DNA of 64,000 bases from CBDBJQ01 sp965206405 (lineage in GTDB: Bacteria; Pseudomonadota; Alphaproteobacteria; UBA8366): contig CBDBJQ010000006.1 in NCBI GenBank assembly GCA_965206405.1, positions 186,001 to 250,000 of the forward strand, in the 5' to 3' direction. Below are positions 54,514 through 63,197 of this stretch, in pieces. How positions within the stretch are numbered: the stretch's first letter is position 1; each line of letters opens with the position of its first letter. The translations under genes were made by a program, and so were the position numbers. The notes under the pieces were generated by a model. It was given only the letters and a program-made list of their open reading frames with translations, did no database searches and was not told where the DNA came from.

Positions 54514-55116
54514 TCATGGCAACAAGACTCCCTGTTCGCGCAGGAAGCCAAGGAGCGGCAGCAGCGGCAGGCCGAGGATGCAGAAAAAATCGCCCTCCAC
54601 CCGGTCGAACAGCTGCGCGCCCCGGCCCTCGAGCTGATAACATCCGACCGAGGAGAGAACGTTTTCTCCCTCCGCGGCCAGGTAGGCATCAAGAAAGGCG
54701 TCGCTGAAATCCACCATCGCCATCCGGGCCGTCTCCGTGCTGCGCCAGACGCACTCTCCGTCGCAAACTACGCAAGCGCCCGTAACCAGGGCGTGGGTTC
54801 GACCACGCAACCGCTGTAGCTGGACCCGGGCGGCGTTCATGTCGCCGGGCTTGTCGAACCAGTCGCCTTCGCATTCGAGCATCTGGTCGGCGCCGATCAC
54901 AAAAGCGCCGGGATATTGGGTAGAGGCCGGCTCCGCTTTGGCGAGGGCCAGGGCTTCCGCCACCGCCGCGACCGGCTTGCCTTCGGCCCGGCACTGCGCC
55001 CGCACCTCGGACTCTTCTAGGCGGGAGGGTATGACCTCGACTGCAACGCCGGCGCGCTCCAGCATCGCCGCGCGTGAAGAGCTGGCCGAGGCAAGAATCA
55101 GTTGGCGGTCGGGCAT
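54514..55116 (-). CDS. Maf-family nucleotide pyrophosphatase
   Basis: A 200 aa Maf/ASMTL-type NTP pyrophosphatase from ATG 55116 (MPDRQLILASASSSRAAMLERAGV). It has ESEVRAQC and the catalytic-Asp motif VIGADQMLECEG, plus GCYQLEGRGAQLFDRVEGD. The family removes modified nucleotides or arrests septation when overproduced. It follows ppsR by four bases. Confidence 0.94.
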   Translation of the reverse strand: MPDRQLILASASSSRAAMLERAGVAVEVIPSRLEESEVRAQCRAEGKPVAAVAEALALAKAEPASTQYPGAFVIGADQMLECEGDWFDKPGDMNAARVQLQRLRGRTHALVTGACVVCDGECVWRSTETARMAMVDFSDAFLDAYLAAEGENVLSSVGCYQLEGRGAQLFDRVEGDFFCILGLPLLPLLGFLREQGVLLP

Positions 55117-55120
55117 GGGC

Positions 55121-55984
55121 TCAGCTTTCCTTGCGATCGCGGTCGGTAAGCATCTCGATGACACTCGCTGCCGTCTCCTCGATCGACCGGACACTCACAT
55201 CAATGATCGGATAGCGGCGCTGCTCAAAAATCCGGCAGGCGGCAGTGACCTCCTCGCGGATGAGCCGCGGATCGACATAGTCAGTGTCGGGCTCGCCTTC
55301 TTCCATCTTGAAGCGGTCGCGCCGGATTTTCACCAGCCGACGGGGATCGTTTGTCAGGCCGATGATCAGGGGACCGCCCGGCTTGTCGACCGCCTCCAGC
55401 TCCGGCGGCAACGGCACGTCCGGCACGAACGGGATGTTGGCGGCCCGTAATCCACGATTGGCCAGGTAGATACAGGTCGGGGTCTTCGAGGATCGCGACA
55501 CGCCGATCAGGATCACATCAGCATCACCGAGATCCTCCACCGAGTGCCCGTCATCATGGCTCAGGGTGAAGTTCATCGCCTCCATCCGCTCGAAATACTC
55601 GCGGTTCAGCTCATGCTGCTGGCCAGCAACGCCACGGATCCCGGTCCCGATGTGTTCGGCGAGACCCTGGACGACCGGATCGAGAACCGGGAAACAGGGA
55701 ACGCCGAGGCGGGAGCAGCCGGCTTCCAGCGCCAGGCGCAGATCTTCCTGGACGATGGTGAAGAGAACCGGACCCGGCGCCTCTGCGATGCGGCCGAGAA
55801 TCTTATTCACGTGTTCCAGCGAACGGACGAAAGGCCAGTTGTGCTCGACCGGAGAGACTCCCTCGAACTGGACGATGCAGGCGCGGGCAACCGCATGCGC
55901 CGTCTCGCCGGTAGCGTCGGACACCAGATGAAGATGAATCTCGCTCACAGCGTCCTGCCAAAATTCCTTGGATAACCTGTGCAT
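55121..55984 (-). CDS. ppsR: PEP synthase/PPDK regulatory kinase-phosphorylase (DUF299, PpsR/PDRP)
   Basis: A bifunctional kinase and pyrophosphorylase, 287 aa from ATG 55984, that controls PEP synthase or pyruvate phosphate dikinase by Thr phosphorylation. Signatures: IHLHLVSDATGETAHAVARA and the P-loop DVILIGVSRSSKTPTCIYLANRG in part (GVSRSSKT). It is the orthologue of Rickettsia RP001 and Caulobacter CC0001, which border the chromosome origin. A DnaA-box-like TGTGCATAA overlaps its start codon. The open frame upstream of 55984 is not coding. Confidence 0.95.
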   Translation of the reverse strand: MHRLSKEFWQDAVSEIHLHLVSDATGETAHAVARACIVQFEGVSPVEHNWPFVRSLEHVNKILGRIAEAPGPVLFTIVQEDLRLALEAGCSRLGVPCFPVLDPVVQGLAEHIGTGIRGVAGQQHELNREYFERMEAMNFTLSHDDGHSVEDLGDADVILIGVSRSSKTPTCIYLANRGLRAANIPFVPDVPLPPELEAVDKPGGPLIIGLTNDPRRLVKIRRDRFKMEEGEPDTDYVDPRLIREEVTAACRIFEQRRYPIIDVSVRSIEETAASVIEMLTDRDRKES

Positions 55985-56432
55985 AACTGAAGGTCGGTTG
56001 ATAGTCCCGAATCCGTCCCATGCATGCCAAGAGCATATCCGGCAATAACCAACACTAGACAATTCTTCTCAACAGCTATGAATTGTCTGAATATCGCACG
56101 GATACCACCTTCAATCCCTGCTATCCCCAGTCAGCACACCGCAAAGAACTGTGAATTCTCCACGCCGCAACAAGCCATCACACTAAGGAGTGAGACAGGC
56201 GTTGCGGCAGCAAGGCTGGATACTGTCAACAGATCTATCCACGATACATGCATGGCAATGAGGCATACCCCCAGTACCATGAACAATCTGCTGCATTCGG
56301 GGAATCCCCGTTGCTCACAGGGATCATCAATACCCCACTATAATTCTAAATCTATTCTTTATTTATTAGATTAAGTTTACATGTCCCGTATCGCATCGCG
56401 GTCTACGGGAAGATCACGGGCCATTCGGACCA
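55967..56432. other. Candidate chromosome replication origin (oriC)
   Basis: A non-coding, AT-richer segment between ppsR and hemE. A TTATNCACA-type DnaA box (TGTGCATAA on the plus strand) lies at 55978-55986. Weaker 7/9 matches are at 56121-56129 (CTATCCCCA), 56156-56164 (TTCTCCACG) and 56235-56243 (CTATCCACG). A perfect inverted repeat AGACAATTC/GAATTGTCT is at 56057-56065 and 56080-56088; a palindrome CGGGGAATCCCCG at 56298-56310; two GANTC sites at 56009 and 56302; and an AT-rich possible unwinding element at about 56336-56380. The hemE / ppsR position is that of Caulobacter Cori. The genes on both sides read outward. Confidence 0.72.
55978..55986 (-). promoter_or_regulatory. DnaA-box candidate (TTATGCACA)
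   Basis: The minus strand reads TTATGCACA, a full match to the TTATNCACA DnaA consensus, overlapping the ppsR ATG. It is the best of the DnaA-like sites in the candidate origin. Confidence 0.6.
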
Positions 56433-57536
56433 TTGTCTCCTTCTGATCCAACCTCCAGTTCTAGCTCGATCGCAACTGACCGAAAACCGCTCCTTCGGGT
56501 CCTGGCCGGGGAGACTGTTTTTCCACCTCCGATCTGGCTGATGCGCCAGGCCGGTCGCTATCTCCCGGAATACCGGGAGCTCAGGCAGCGTGCCGGCGGT
56601 TTTCTCGATCTCTGTTTCACCCCGGAACTGGCGGCCAAGGCGACATTGCAGCCGGTTCGCCGATTCGCGGTGGACGGCGCGATCCTGTTTTCCGACATCC
56701 TCGTCATCCCGCATGCACTCGGCCAGGAGGTGTCTTTTGTCGAGGGCGAAGGCCCGAGATTGGCTTTGGTCCGGAGCGCTGCGGCAGTGGACGGGCTTTC
56801 CCCCTCGTCATCGGAGACGAGTGAAGATCTTTTGCGCGTGTATGAAGCCGTGGTGCGGGTGCGTGACGATCTTCCCGATACGGTTGCACTCATCGGCTTT
56901 GCCGGCGGACCCTGGACGGTGGCATGCTACATGGTCGAGGGACAGGGTAGCCCAACGTTTCACGCGGCCCGGCGGATGATGCTTGAGGATCCCGCGGCGT
57001 TTGGCCGCCTGATTGACCGCTTGGTTGAGATGACGGCATCGCACCTGATCGGCCAAATCCGGGCCGGTGCGGAGGTCGTCCAGATCTTCGAGAGCCATGC
57101 TGGCGTCCTGTCGCCGGATGCGTTCCGGGAAATGGTGATCGCACCGACACGCCGGATCATCGATGCGCTCCGCACCCAGGCGCCAGAGGTGCCAGTTATC
57201 GGCTTTCCGCGCGGCGCCGGCATGATGTATGGCGAATACGCGCACGAAACCGGGATCACGGCGCTGTCCGTCGATACCAGCGTTCCGCTCGACAGAATGC
57301 TGGAAATCCTGCCCCCGGGCATGCCTCTCCAGGGCAACCTCGATCCGGCGTTTCTGCTCTGTGGTGGCGCTGCACTGCGCAAGGAGGCTAGCAGGATTGC
57401 CGCCTTTGCTCGCGAACATCCGCTGGTCTTCAATCTCGGCCACGGCGTCGACAAGGAGACGGATCCCGAGCATATCGCCAATCTTGTCGCGACATTGCGC
57501 AGCGAATCCGAATCATCGCCGGAAGGTGGCTCGTGA
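56433..57536 (+). CDS. hemE: Uroporphyrinogen decarboxylase
   Basis: A 367 aa heme-pathway enzyme that decarboxylates uroporphyrinogen III to coproporphyrinogen III. Signatures: PIWLMRQAGRYLPEYRELR and VALIGFAGGPWTVACYMVEG, plus GNLDPAFLLCG. No ATG precedes the fold in this frame, so the start is TTG 56433, giving a Ser/Pro-rich leader. A 21-codon ORF from ATG 56381 in another frame ends 11 bases inside hemE and might couple its translation. hemE-hemH-hemJ follow each other with overlapping starts. Confidence 0.94.
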   Translation: MSPSDPTSSSSSIATDRKPLLRVLAGETVFPPPIWLMRQAGRYLPEYRELRQRAGGFLDLCFTPELAAKATLQPVRRFAVDGAILFSDILVIPHALGQEVSFVEGEGPRLALVRSAAAVDGLSPSSSETSEDLLRVYEAVVRVRDDLPDTVALIGFAGGPWTVACYMVEGQGSPTFHAARRMMLEDPAAFGRLIDRLVEMTASHLIGQIRAGAEVVQIFESHAGVLSPDAFREMVIAPTRRIIDALRTQAPEVPVIGFPRGAGMMYGEYAHETGITALSVDTSVPLDRMLEILPPGMPLQGNLDPAFLLCGGAALRKEASRIAAFAREHPLVFNLGHGVDKETDPEHIANLVATLRSESESSPEGGS

Positions 57537-58678
57537 CGCAGACCGATGGAAAAATCGCCGTCGTGTTGTTCAATCTCGGTGGCCCCGACAGGCTGGCCGC
57601 GGTGCGGCCGTTCCTGCACAACCTGTTCAGCGATCCGGCCATCATCCCCGGATCGTCCGTCCGGCGCTGGTTTCTCGCACGACTGATCTCTTGGCTACGG
57701 GCTCCTGTGAGTCGGAAGATCTACGCCCGCATCGGCGGCGGTTCACCGATTCTCGCCAATACGGAAGCCCAGGGCCGCGCACTCGCCTTCTGGCTCGGTG
57801 CCGAACGCCCGCAGAGCACGTTCCGATGCTTTCCCGCCATGCGCTATTGGCATCCGATGGTTCCCGAAGCACGCCGTGAGGTTGCCGCCTGGCAGCCTGA
57901 CCGGGTCGTCCTGCTGCCCCTCTACCCCCAGTACTCGACGACGACGACCGAATCCTCCTTCACCGCCTGGGACGCCGCTGCTGCGGACGCCGGGGCGGCA
58001 GATGTGGCCTGCCCAGTGCATCGGATCTGCTGCTATCCGGATATGCCGGGTTTCCTCGAAGCCCTCATCGATGGTGCCGCCGGGGCCTTGTCGGTAGCGG
58101 GCCCAGATGCCCGCCTGCTGTTCAGCGCCCATGGCTTGCCGCAGAAGATCGTCGATGCTGGAGATCCCTATGTGCTGCAGGTGGAACGGACCGCGGAGAT
58201 GGTGCTGGGCGTGCTGGAGCAGAATCTCAGGCGCCGGAATATCGATAGCGTTGTCTGCTATCAGAGCCGGGTCGGGCCGGTGAAATGGACGCATCCCTAT
58301 ACAGCTGATGAAATCCGGCGCGCTGGGCGTGAGGGCCGTGCGCTGGCGATCGTTCCGATTGCGTTTGTGTCGGAGAATTCCGAGACCCTGGATGAACTCG
58401 ACAACGAATACAGGGAACTCGCCGCCAAATCCGGCGTTCCGGTCTATGCGCGGGCGCCGACGGTGTCGACTGACAACTTCTTCATCGCCGGGCTGGGCCG
58501 GATGGTTTTGCGCGCTCTCGCCGAGGAAACATCCCCGCCAAAGATCTCTCTGATGCCTGGCAGTGCCCTGTGGCGCTGTCCCAAACACAGCACCGGCTGT
58601 CCGCTACGCGCCACCGCCGATGTCGGCACCGGGGAGATGGATGCCGGGAAAATAGATGCCGGGAGGATCGCGTCATGA
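57533..58678 (+). CDS. hemH: Ferrochelatase
   Basis: A 381 aa enzyme that inserts iron into protoporphyrin IX. GTG 57533 overlaps the hemE stop (GTGA). Motifs: VVLFNLGGPDRLAAVRPFL, QYSTTTTESSF, LLFSAHGLPQKIVDAGDPY with the catalytic His, and CYQSRVGPVKWTHPYT. The C-terminal 20 residues are a repeated MDAGKIDAGRI tail, beyond the usual end of the family. hemJ overlaps its stop by ATGA. Confidence 0.96.
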   Translation: MTQTDGKIAVVLFNLGGPDRLAAVRPFLHNLFSDPAIIPGSSVRRWFLARLISWLRAPVSRKIYARIGGGSPILANTEAQGRALAFWLGAERPQSTFRCFPAMRYWHPMVPEARREVAAWQPDRVVLLPLYPQYSTTTTESSFTAWDAAAADAGAADVACPVHRICCYPDMPGFLEALIDGAAGALSVAGPDARLLFSAHGLPQKIVDAGDPYVLQVERTAEMVLGVLEQNLRRRNIDSVVCYQSRVGPVKWTHPYTADEIRRAGREGRALAIVPIAFVSENSETLDELDNEYRELAAKSGVPVYARAPTVSTDNFFIAGLGRMVLRALAEETSPPKISLMPGSALWRCPKHSTGCPLRATADVGTGEMDAGKIDAGRIAS

Positions 58679-58704
58679 CGTACATCCTCATGACGCACAT
58701 CCTC
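58675..58704 (+). repeat. 15-base tandem duplication covering the hemJ start codon
   Basis: Two adjacent units, ATGACGTACATCCTC and ATGACGCACATCCTC, differ at one base. Each holds an in-frame ATG. This duplicates the start codon of hemJ. Confidence 0.95.
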
Positions 58705-59118
58705 TGGATCAAGGTTCTGCACATTGTCGCGGTGATCGCCTGGATGGCCGGGCATCTCTACCTTCCGCGCCTGTTCGTCTATCACGCCGACACCGAGGCG
58801 GGCTCGGAAGCCTCCGAGACCTTCAAGGTGATGGAGCGGCGGCTACTGCGGGTCATCATGACGCCGGCGATGCTGGTGAGCTGGATATCCGGCATCGCGC
58901 TGCTGGTGGCGAGCGAACAGTGGCAGGAGGGCTGGTTCCTTGCGAAGCTGGCGCTTGTCGTTCTGCTGTCGATCCAGCATGGAATGGCGGCGTTGTGGCG
59001 GCGCGAGCTGGAGCGGAATCTGCGCCTTCGCTCGCCGCGATTCTACAGGATCGCCAATGAAATCCCGACCCTGTTGATGGTTGCAATCGTGATCCTGGTC
59101 GTGATCAAGCCGTTCTGA
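58675..59118 (+). CDS. hemJ: HemJ, protoporphyrinogen IX oxidase
   Basis: A 147 aa inner-membrane oxidase of the UPF0093/HemJ family with four transmembrane segments and the conserved His in KVLHIVAVIAWMAGHLYLPRLFVYH (in part LHIVAVIAWMAG). The ATG at 58675 overlaps the hemH TGA. A 15-base tandem duplication (58675-58689 and 58690-58704, one mismatch) gives MTYIL-MTHIL, so the second ATG 58690 is an alternative start. Confidence 0.93.
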   Translation: MTYILMTHILWIKVLHIVAVIAWMAGHLYLPRLFVYHADTEAGSEASETFKVMERRLLRVIMTPAMLVSWISGIALLVASEQWQEGWFLAKLALVVLLSIQHGMAALWRRELERNLRLRSPRFYRIANEIPTLLMVAIVILVVIKPF

Positions 59119-59428
59119 TTCCGCTTTTCTTCCGCTTTTCCAGGCTTGCTGTCAGGGCTGTTTCTGGGGCTGTTGCCGGGAACCATTGAAAAACCGCTTG
59201 CGTTGCGCCCGGGAATCGCTATCATCCCCGTCAGAACACACCGCAGAATCGGATCGGCCTTCAGTGCCGCCGCTGTGGATCATCCTCCGGGAAACATCGC
59301 GATACGGCATCCTTGTCCGCCCGGACATTCTGGCAGACGATTTCCCGCAACCCTTCCTCCATCGCCTTCGGGCACCCTTCTCCAGCACCCTTCCACCCTC
59401 CTTGATTCACAGTTATCGGCTCCCGAAC
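59119..59428. other. 310-base hemJ-rho intergenic region
   Basis: No gene is supported here. The frame of rho stays open back to 59186 but shows no Rho similarity, and the first credible start is ATG 59429. The leader is C-rich and poor in G on the plus strand at 59280-59428 (runs such as ACCCTTCCTCCATCGCC), as expected for a Rho-utilisation region and possible autoregulation. This is only suggested by composition. Confidence 0.4.
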
Positions 59429-60700
59429 ATGACGGCAGAACGGATTCACCTGCACGACCTCAAACAGAAATCACCCGCGGACCTCCTGGCTTTCGCGGAA
59501 GATCTCGAAATTGACAACGCCAGCAACCTGCGCAAGCAGGATATGCTCTTCTCAATCCTCAAGACACTTGCCGGAAACGATGTTCCTATCGTCGGCGAGG
59601 GCGTCCTCGAGGTGCTCCCGGACGGGTTCGGCTTCCTGCGCTCGCCGGAATCGAACTATCTTCCCGGACCCGACGACATCTACGTCAACCCGACCCAGGT
59701 GCGCCGGTTCAGCCTGCGCACAGGCGACAGCATCGAGGGCGAAATCCGCGCCCCGCGCGAACGCGAGCGCTATTTCGCCCTGCGCAAGGTCAACACCATC
59801 AATTTCGACGACCCGGAGAGCGCCCGGCACCGGATCAACTTCGACAACCTGACGCCACTCTATCCGGAAAGCCGTCTGCATCTGGAAGTGGAGAATAGCG
59901 AGCGCAAGGATCTAACCCCCCGCGTCATCGAGCTCGTCTCGCCTCTTGGCAAGGGCCAGCGGGCCCTGATCGTCGCCCAGCCGCGCACCGGCAAGACGGT
60001 GATTATGCAGAACATCGCGCATTCGATCACCGACAATCACCCCGAGGTCTATCTCATCGTCCTGCTAATCGACGAGCGTCCGGAGGAGGTGACCGACATG
60101 GATCGGTCGGTGAACGGAGAGGTCGTCAGCTCGACCTTCGATGAACCGGCCTCCCGCCACGTCCAGGTCGCCGAAATGGTGATCGAGAAGGCAAAAAGGC
60201 TTGTCGAGCACAAGAAAGACGTCGTGATCCTGCTGGATTCAATCACCCGCCTCGCCCGTGCCTACAACACCGTGGTGCCGAGTTCAGGCAAGGTGCTCAC
60301 CGGCGGCGTCGACGCCAACGCCTTGCAGCGGCCGAAGCGTTTTTTCGGCGCGGCCCGCAACATCGAGGAGGGCGGATCGCTGACCATCATATCGACGGCC
60401 CTGATCGATACGGGCAGCCGTATGGACGAGGTGATCTTCGAAGAGTTCAAGGGGACCGGTAATTCCGAGATCGTTCTCGACCGGAAGCTGGCCGACAAGC
60501 GGGTGTTCCCGGCGATCGACATCCAGAAATCCGGCACCCGTAAGGAGGAGCTACTGGTCGATCAGGATGTCTTGTCGAAGATGTGGGTCCTGCGCCGGAT
60601 CCTGACGCCCATGGGAACGGTCGACGCCGTCGAGTTCCTGACCGCCAAGCTCAAAGACACTAAGAGCAACGACGATTTCTTCCAGCAGATGAACCAGTAG
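59429..60700 (+). CDS. rho: Transcription termination factor Rho
   Basis: A 423 aa hexameric RNA helicase. From ATG 59429 it has the RNA-binding N-terminus (DLKQKSPADLLAFAEDL; GFGFLRSPESNYLPGPDDIYV), Walker A QPRTGKT near residue 185, Walker B DVVILLDSITRLARAYNTV in part (VVILLDSITR), and the R-loop GTGNSEIVLDRKL. It reads away from the candidate origin, after the heme genes. In many alphaproteobacteria mnmE, rsmG and parAB follow; here a quinone oxidoreductase on the other strand does. Confidence 0.97.
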   Translation: MTAERIHLHDLKQKSPADLLAFAEDLEIDNASNLRKQDMLFSILKTLAGNDVPIVGEGVLEVLPDGFGFLRSPESNYLPGPDDIYVNPTQVRRFSLRTGDSIEGEIRAPRERERYFALRKVNTINFDDPESARHRINFDNLTPLYPESRLHLEVENSERKDLTPRVIELVSPLGKGQRALIVAQPRTGKTVIMQNIAHSITDNHPEVYLIVLLIDERPEEVTDMDRSVNGEVVSSTFDEPASRHVQVAEMVIEKAKRLVEHKKDVVILLDSITRLARAYNTVVPSSGKVLTGGVDANALQRPKRFFGAARNIEEGGSLTIISTALIDTGSRMDEVIFEEFKGTGNSEIVLDRKLADKRVFPAIDIQKSGTRKEELLVDQDVLSKMWVLRRILTPMGTVDAVEFLTAKLKDTKSNDDFFQQMNQ

Positions 60701-60862
60701 CCGACCTTAGCTTGCACTCGAAGTTCCTGCCCGCGGTCTGAAGCCCGGACCCGAAACCCCTGTTTGCAACGCGCGTCTGAAGCGCACGCCTGAAACGCGT
60801 GCCCGCACCTTGGGCGCGTGCGCTGGGCGACGTCGGCGTGCACAAACTGGCGGCGGCAGGGA
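60701..60862. other. rho - oxidoreductase gap with degenerate direct repeats
   Basis: This 162-base gap contains three loosely repeated units around GTCTGAAGC and GCCTGAAACGCG (about 60735-60800). The two flanking genes converge here. No stem-loop with a T-tract that would qualify as a factor-independent terminator was found. No gene is supported. Confidence 0.4.
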
Positions 60863-61834
60863 TCAGACCGTGAAGACGGTCGATCCGGTCGTCTTGCGCC
60901 CCTCGAGGTCCTTGTGCGCCTGCACCGCGTCTGCGAGCGGGTAGGTTTGGTTGACCTCGATCTTCAGTCCGGCCTCGATCGCTCCGAACAGCGCCGTTGC
61001 GCTGTCGACGAGATCCTCGCGCGAGGCAGTGTAGGTCATCAGCGTCGGCCGGGTGAAGAACAGTGAGCCTTTCGCTGCGAGCATTCCGGGATCAACCGCC
61101 GGTATCGGACCGGAGCTGTTGCCGAAAGACACGAACAGGCCGTGAGGAGCGAGACAGTCCAGGGAACCCTCGTAGGTCGAGGCGCCGACGGCGTCGTAGA
61201 CAACCGGCACGCCCTTGCCGCCGGTCAGCTCGCGGACGCGTTCGGTGAAATTATCCCTGGTGTAGACAATCGTGTGGTCGCATCCGTGGACTTTGGCGAG
61301 CTTGGCCTTTTCGTCGCTGCCAACCGTGCCGATCACCGTTGCGCCAAGTTGCTTGAGCCACTGACACGCGATCAGCCCGACCCCGCCGGCGGCGGCGTGG
61401 AAAAGTACCGTGTCGCCGGACTTCACGGCATAGGTGCGCCGGATCAGGTACTCGGCGGTCATGCCCTGGAGCATGATGGCGGCGGCTTGGAGATCCGAGA
61501 GCGATTCGGGAATCCCTACCACCCTGTCGGCGGCGATCACGCGCGTCTCGGCATAGGCACCGGGCGGTCCCGCGGCGTAGGCAACACGATCGCCGGCGGC
61601 GACGGAATCGACGTTTGCGCCTACGGATTCGACCACGCCGGCCCCCTCCATCCCGATCGAGGCGGGGAGTTCCATCGGATAGAGGCCGCTCCTGTGATAG
61701 GTGTCGATGTAGTTGAGCCCGACATGGCTGTGCTGGATGCGGATTTCTCCGGGGCCGGGATCGGCGACGGGCACCTCTTCCCACTTCATGACTTCCGGCC
61801 CGCCGGTTTCGTGGATGCGTATCGCGTGTGACAT
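60863..61834 (-). CDS. NADPH:quinone oxidoreductase (zeta-crystallin family)
   Basis: A 323 aa zinc-independent MDR-superfamily reductase from ATG 61834 (MSHAIRIHETGGPEVMKWEEV). The cofactor motif is HAAAGGVGLIACQWLKQLGA, with GTVGSDEKAKLAKVHGCDH after it; the structural and catalytic zinc Cys residues of alcohol dehydrogenases are absent. The long open frame upstream of 61834 overlaps the hydrolase gene and is not coding. The natural substrate is unknown. Confidence 0.92.
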   Translation of the reverse strand: MSHAIRIHETGGPEVMKWEEVPVADPGPGEIRIQHSHVGLNYIDTYHRSGLYPMELPASIGMEGAGVVESVGANVDSVAAGDRVAYAAGPPGAYAETRVIAADRVVGIPESLSDLQAAAIMLQGMTAEYLIRRTYAVKSGDTVLFHAAAGGVGLIACQWLKQLGATVIGTVGSDEKAKLAKVHGCDHTIVYTRDNFTERVRELTGGKGVPVVYDAVGASTYEGSLDCLAPHGLFVSFGNSSGPIPAVDPGMLAAKGSLFFTRPTLMTYTASREDLVDSATALFGAIEAGLKIEVNQTYPLADAVQAHKDLEGRKTTGSTVFTV

Positions 61835-61919
61835 AGTGTCCGAACTCCTGATCGCGGTTTCTAGCCGCGGTTGCTGATCATAGCTGCTGGCCGCGGCTGT
61901 TAGGTTTTTGACCGGGCGG

Positions 61920-62612
61920 CTATCCAAGTGCGGAGCGGAGCAGTGCCTCGGTGCGCCCGTCGGCCAGCGCCGCGGCATCTGCGTCGTAGTGATCGCCGCC
62001 GTTGCGGGCGAAGGCATGGTCGACGCCGGGATAGGAATGCACCTCGACGCCAGCGATTCCGGCCAGGCCTTCGGCGACCACGGCCTGTTTGTCCTTGGGC
62101 ACGAAGCCATCTTCCTCGGCCACGTGCAGGATCGTCGGCGCGGTGATGTTACCCGCCTCGCCGAGACGCTCGTCGATGCCGACGCCGTAGTAGCTGATAT
62201 TGCAGTCAGTGTCGCTGCGCGTCGCCATCAGATAGGCGAGTAGGCCGCCGAGGCAGAAGCCGACCGTGCCGACCTTGCCGCTGCAGCCATCGAGGTCGCG
62301 AAGATGGGCGACGCCCGCCTTGAGATCCTCGATGCCGCTTTCGACGTTGAATCCCTGGTAGAGATCGAATGCCCGCGCCCATTCCTCCTCGGTCAGGGCG
62401 TTCAGCTGAATACCCGGCTCCTGCCGCCAGAAGATGTCGGGTGCGAGGGCGAAATAGCCGGCCGCGGCAAAGCGGTCGCAATGGGCCCGCACATCGGCGT
62501 TGACGCCGAAGATTTCCTGGATGATGAGAATTCCCGCGCCGCTCTTGTCTGCGGGCTCCGCGAGATAGCCGCCGAACGTGCCGTCCGGACCGGCAATGGT
62601 GATGTCGGGCAT
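61920..62612 (-). CDS. Dienelactone hydrolase family protein
   Basis: A 230 aa alpha/beta hydrolase. The nucleophile is Cys in VGFCLGGLLAY (in place of Ser, as in dienelactone hydrolase), with the acid in HVAEEDGFVP and the catalytic His in GVDHAFARNGG. ILIIQEIFGVNADVRAHCDRFA is also typical. The family opens dienelactones or acts as a carboxymethylenebutenolidase; no aromatic-catabolism genes are adjacent, so the role is open. Confidence 0.92.
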   Translation of the reverse strand: MPDITIAGPDGTFGGYLAEPADKSGAGILIIQEIFGVNADVRAHCDRFAAAGYFALAPDIFWRQEPGIQLNALTEEEWARAFDLYQGFNVESGIEDLKAGVAHLRDLDGCSGKVGTVGFCLGGLLAYLMATRSDTDCNISYYGVGIDERLGEAGNITAPTILHVAEEDGFVPKDKQAVVAEGLAGIAGVEVHSYPGVDHAFARNGGDHYDADAAALADGRTEALLRSALG

Positions 62613-62681
62613 GACTGCCTCTGCTTGTTGCGCTGCGCTATAACCTAGTGTGAAGCGGTACGATTTGAAGCGGTGTCGATC

Positions 62682-63194
62682 TCAGGCGGCGCTGATCTCC
62701 TCAGACAACACCAGTTTCAAGTGGGCGCCCTCGAGCTCGAGCAGCCGTCGTTTGGTCGTCAGCCCGCCGCCACCGGAATATCCGCCGATGGCGCCGCCTG
62801 CGGCGAGCACCCTGTGGCAGGGGACGATGATCGGGATCGGGTTGCGGCCGCAGGCCTGCCCGATGGCCCGGGGCTTGCTGTCGATATCGCCGGCGAGCTC
62901 TCCATAGCTGCGGGTGGCGCCGGCGGGAATCGCGAGCATTGCTGCCCGCACCCGGACCTGGAACGACGTTGGCGCCGGGCCCAGGGGCAGATCGAATACC
63001 TGCAGACGACCGGCGAAATATGCGCCCAATTGCTTCTCGGCCTCGCGCAGCAGTGAGGTCGCTTCGTCTCTGGATGGGAACCGGGCGAAACGCACTGCAG
63101 CGACGGCGCCGCCTTCCTCGAAAATCGAGACCGGCCCGACAACCGTTGTGTTGATGCAGAGTACGGGACCGGAACTGGGTAAATCCTGTTGCAT
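62682..63194 (-). CDS. ogt: Methylated-DNA--[protein]-cysteine S-methyltransferase
   Basis: A 170 aa suicide repair protein for O6-methylguanine. The acceptor Cys is in PIPIIVPCHRVLAAGGAIGGYSGG, and an HTH-like region with TSFQVRVRAAMLAIPAGATRSYGELA in part (IPAGATRSYGELA) precedes it. It has no N-terminal AraC/Ada part, so it is Ogt-like. It lies two bases after the stop of the DUF255 gene. Confidence 0.95.
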   Translation of the reverse strand: MQQDLPSSGPVLCINTTVVGPVSIFEEGGAVAAVRFARFPSRDEATSLLREAEKQLGAYFAGRLQVFDLPLGPAPTSFQVRVRAAMLAIPAGATRSYGELAGDIDSKPRAIGQACGRNPIPIIVPCHRVLAAGGAIGGYSGGGGLTTKRRLLELEGAHLKLVLSEEISAA

Positions 63195-63197
63195 CGG

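Noticed and set aside
60735..60800. CTGAA-containing repeats after rho as a CRISPR array
   Set aside because: The units are irregular in length and sequence, and there are no spacers of constant size or cas genes.
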